Assembly (NCBI GenBank): GCA_023437345.1
Contig: JAEZGC010000175.1
Location: 1 to 6,493 of the forward strand
Reading direction: 5' to 3'
DNA from: Actinomycetes bacterium
GTDB taxonomy: Bacteria; Actinomycetota; Actinomycetes; Propionibacteriales; Propionibacteriaceae
DNA length: 6,493 nt
Below are positions 5,296 to 6,493 of the stretch, in pieces. Position numbers and translations under genes: made by a program. Below the pieces are notes generated by a model, which worked only from the letters and a program-made list of their open reading frames with translations, made no database searches and had not been told where the DNA came from. Position 1 is the first letter of the stretch. Every line of letters starts with the position of its first letter.

Positions 5296-6360
5296 TCAGT
5301 CGCGCCGCGCCACCTGGTAGCGGATCACCGTCTTGGCGTTGGGGCCGGGTCGGCTCCGGTACTCCTCCTCGTGCGGACCGATGATCTGCCAGCCCTCGTC
5401 ATCGATGAAGTCGAGCAGCTTCTGGATGGTCGGCGTCTCGTCGGCGTAGGCGCCGACGTGCAGCACCTGGGCCACCGTCCCGTACTGCCACGTCTCGACC
5501 TGCACCGGCACTGCCGGGTCCTTCTGGACGACCTCGGTGGTGCCGTCGGGGACAGGGATCGCCCACTCCGCCCGCCACTGGTCGCGCGGGGTCTGCCAGA
5601 AGTCCACACCTGCGGCGAAGCGGCCGCGCACGGCCTCGACCTTGAACTCGATCCCCTCCTTCTTGAGGGCGAATTTCCGCGCGTAGACGGCGCCGTACAG
5701 CGCGGGGAACGCAGCCTGGACTACGAGGTTGGGATCTCCCGTGGTGGACGCGACCGCCATCAGGCGGTCGGGCAGCTCGGCGATCTCGGGGGTGAACGGC
5801 TTCAGCGACTTCGTTCTGGTAGACATCTGTGTCCTCGCTCGTGTTTCGAGCCGGCCCACCAGGCCGGCTACCCAATCTCGTCCGCAGCGCAGCGTCTGCT
5901 CGCTGTAGTCGAAGACCTCGGCGACGAACCACTCGGGCTCGTCGAGTTCGCGTCGCTTCTCGGACACCTGCTCCAGGTGACGGTTCAGTTCCGCCAGGCA
6001 GGAGCGAGCCGCGGCCAGCGCGTCCCCGGCCGGAAGGCCCGCGAGGTTCGACAGTCCGAGCAGGAACGGTGTCCGTACCCTCGCGGTGGCGAGCGCGGCG
6101 AGGCTGGCCTGCGTCCACGCGGCGACTCCGGCGCTGGTGGGGGAGTAGGTGGTGCGGGCAGGGCCGCGGCTGGCGGCCGCGTCCTGCCGGCCGCGGACGA
6201 GACCCGCCAGTTCCATCTTGCGCAACACGTAGTAGATCGAGGAGAAGCCGATGTCAGTCCAGTCCCGCATTTCGCGTTCGGCGATCACCTGTTCGATCTC
6301 GTACGCGTGCCTGGGCTGTTCCACCACGAGGCTCAGCACCACGAGCTCTGCCTCGGTCAT
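5296..6360 (-). CDS. PadR-family regulator fused to a GyrI-like ligand-binding domain
   Basis: A 354-residue protein. Residues 1-about 85 are a PadR winged helix (start TEAELVVLSLVVEQPRHAYEI, then SSIYYVLRKMELAGLV and the wing ARTTYSPT). About 86-175 form the helical dimerisation part (LNRHLEQVSEKRREL...WFVAEVFDYSEQTL). From about 179 a GyrI-like domain follows (ELPDRLMAVAS, ALYGAVYARKFALKKEGIEFKVE, HVGAYADETPTIQKLLDFIDDEGW, EEEYRS); the family binds, and in some members hydrolyses, small toxic molecules. PadR proteins are usually 100-200 residues and GyrI-like proteins of this type about 170-180, so this looks like two genes joined in frame. The natural reading is a repressor released by a ligand bound in the C-terminal domain. 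The ATG at 6360 has ggaggt (6367-6372) 6 nt upstream. An internal start lies at 5826. The target genes are unknown; it may repress itself. Confidence 0.9.
   Translation of the reverse strand: MTEAELVVLSLVVEQPRHAYEIEQVIAEREMRDWTDIGFSSIYYVLRKMELAGLVRGRQDAAASRGPARTTYSPTSAGVAAWTQASLAALATARVRTPFLLGLSNLAGLPAGDALAAARSCLAELNRHLEQVSEKRRELDEPEWFVAEVFDYSEQTLRCGRDWVAGLVGRLETRARTQMSTRTKSLKPFTPEIAELPDRLMAVASTTGDPNLVVQAAFPALYGAVYARKFALKKEGIEFKVEAVRGRFAAGVDFWQTPRDQWRAEWAIPVPDGTTEVVQKDPAVPVQVETWQYGTVAQVLHVGAYADETPTIQKLLDFIDDEGWQIIGPHEEEYRSRPGPNAKTVIRYQVARRD
5833..5836 (-). promoter_or_regulatory. Internal ribosome-binding site before Met179 at the domain junction
   Basis: On the minus strand GAGG lies 6 nt before an in-frame ATG (5826-5824) that begins MSTRTKSLKPFTPEIAELPDR. 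That is the typical N-terminus of stand-alone GyrI-like proteins and would give a 176-residue product. It is either a working internal start or the relic of a separate gene that lost its upstream stop codon. Confidence 0.45.
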
Positions 6361-6366
6361 TCCGCC

Positions 6367-6372
6367 ACCTCC
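6367..6372 (-). promoter_or_regulatory. Ribosome-binding site of the PadR-GyrI gene
   Basis: ggaggt on the minus strand, 6 nt before the ATG at 6360, is a near-ideal Shine-Dalgarno and decides the start. Confidence 0.7.
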
Positions 6373-6375
6373 CCG

Positions 6376-6397
6376 ACTACTCTAGCCCTGTAATAGT
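6376..6397. promoter_or_regulatory. Imperfect dyad, candidate PadR autoregulatory operator
   Basis: A 22-bp dyad has outer arms actact (6376-6381) and aatagt (6392-6397); five of six arm positions pair and 7 of 11 overall. It starts 16 bp upstream of the padR start codon and overlaps tagagt (minus strand, 6379-6384), a TANNNT-like -10. PadR proteins often bind AT-rich dyads with ACTA/TAGT-like arms over their own promoters. The dyad is seen; the binding is inferred. Confidence 0.35.
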
Positions 6398-6493
6398 GAG
6401 GAGGGGAAGAGATCGCGCACCGTCCCGCGACTCACTCTCCGTCGAGAGCCACCCCCGAGCGTCGACCGCTACCAGGGTGGGGTAGTCCTCGGT
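6398..6493. other. Right edge, no supported gene
   Basis: On the plus strand a purine-rich gaggagggg (6398-6406) looks like a Shine-Dalgarno, but no ATG, GTG or TTG follows at a usable distance. On the minus strand one frame is open from the window edge to a TAG at 6377 (38 codons). Its first part has coding-like third positions and its end does not. It could be the 3' end of a gene outside the window, but evidence is too thin to call it. Confidence 0.3.

Noticed and set aside
5110..6393. 427-codon plus-strand open frame across the PadR-GyrI gene
   Set aside because: Longer than the real gene but with no domain and no ribosome-binding site; the minus strand encodes clear PadR and GyrI-like domains.
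6377..6493. Possible 3' end of a minus-strand gene entering from the right edge
   Set aside because: 38 open codons only, its last third lacks coding-like third positions, and no motif is recognisable.
1..6493. CRISPR array, rRNA, toxin-antitoxin pair, insertion sequence or phage defence system
   Set aside because: No spaced repeats, rRNA motifs, transposase or integrase motifs, or defence-type domains were seen on either strand.

Overview
The window comes from a high-GC actinobacterium. All six credible genes show strong G/C bias at third codon positions, genes are packed with ATGA stop/start overlaps, and the families present (DesK/DesR-like two-component system with an ABC-2 exporter, PadR regulator, GyrI-like domain, multi-Cys zinc ribbon) are typical of that phylum. 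The genus cannot be named from the sequence alone.

Left edge (1-362): no credible gene. Positions 161-209 are the 3' part of a tRNA-Arg(CCT) gene: anticodon arm, 5-nt variable loop, T-arm and 3' acceptor strand, with no matching 5' half upstream. Together with a near-repeat of part of it at 99-115 and two tandem copies of a 10-mer at 72-92, this looks like the attachment-site end of an integrative element lying to the left. What follows would then be chromosomal flank. A small single-pass membrane protein (363-701) and a strong hairpin come next.

Centre (787-4365, + strand): a four-gene operon encodes an ABC ATPase (860-1813), an ABC-2 permease (1810-2613), a DesK-like histidine kinase (2624-3763) and a DesR-like response regulator (3760-4365). 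Genes 1/2 and 3/4 overlap by 4 bp, and 10 bp separate genes 2/3. The layout matches Bacillus subtilis yvfRSTU as I recall it. The kinase would sense a membrane or intramembrane signal and the regulator would control the exporter, probably including this operon. A perfect 16-bp palindrome at 787-802, upstream of the first gene, is the best operator candidate.

Right part (4472-6360, - strand): a zinc-ribbon protein with 16 cysteines (4472-5122) converges on the operon. Upstream of it lies a PadR-type regulator fused in frame to a GyrI-like small-molecule-binding domain (5296-6360). An internal ATG with its own Shine-Dalgarno sits exactly at the domain junction, so a free GyrI-like protein may also be made. 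A dyad between the padR ribosome-binding site and upstream DNA is a candidate autoregulatory operator. The last 95 bases hold no gene I can support.

Overall this reads as an envelope-stress or drug-efflux locus plus a ligand-responsive regulator next to an old or present integration site. No wholly new system is evident. The most unusual items are the PadR-GyrI fusion with a possible internal start, the tRNA fragment with its echo repeat, and the palindromic operator.
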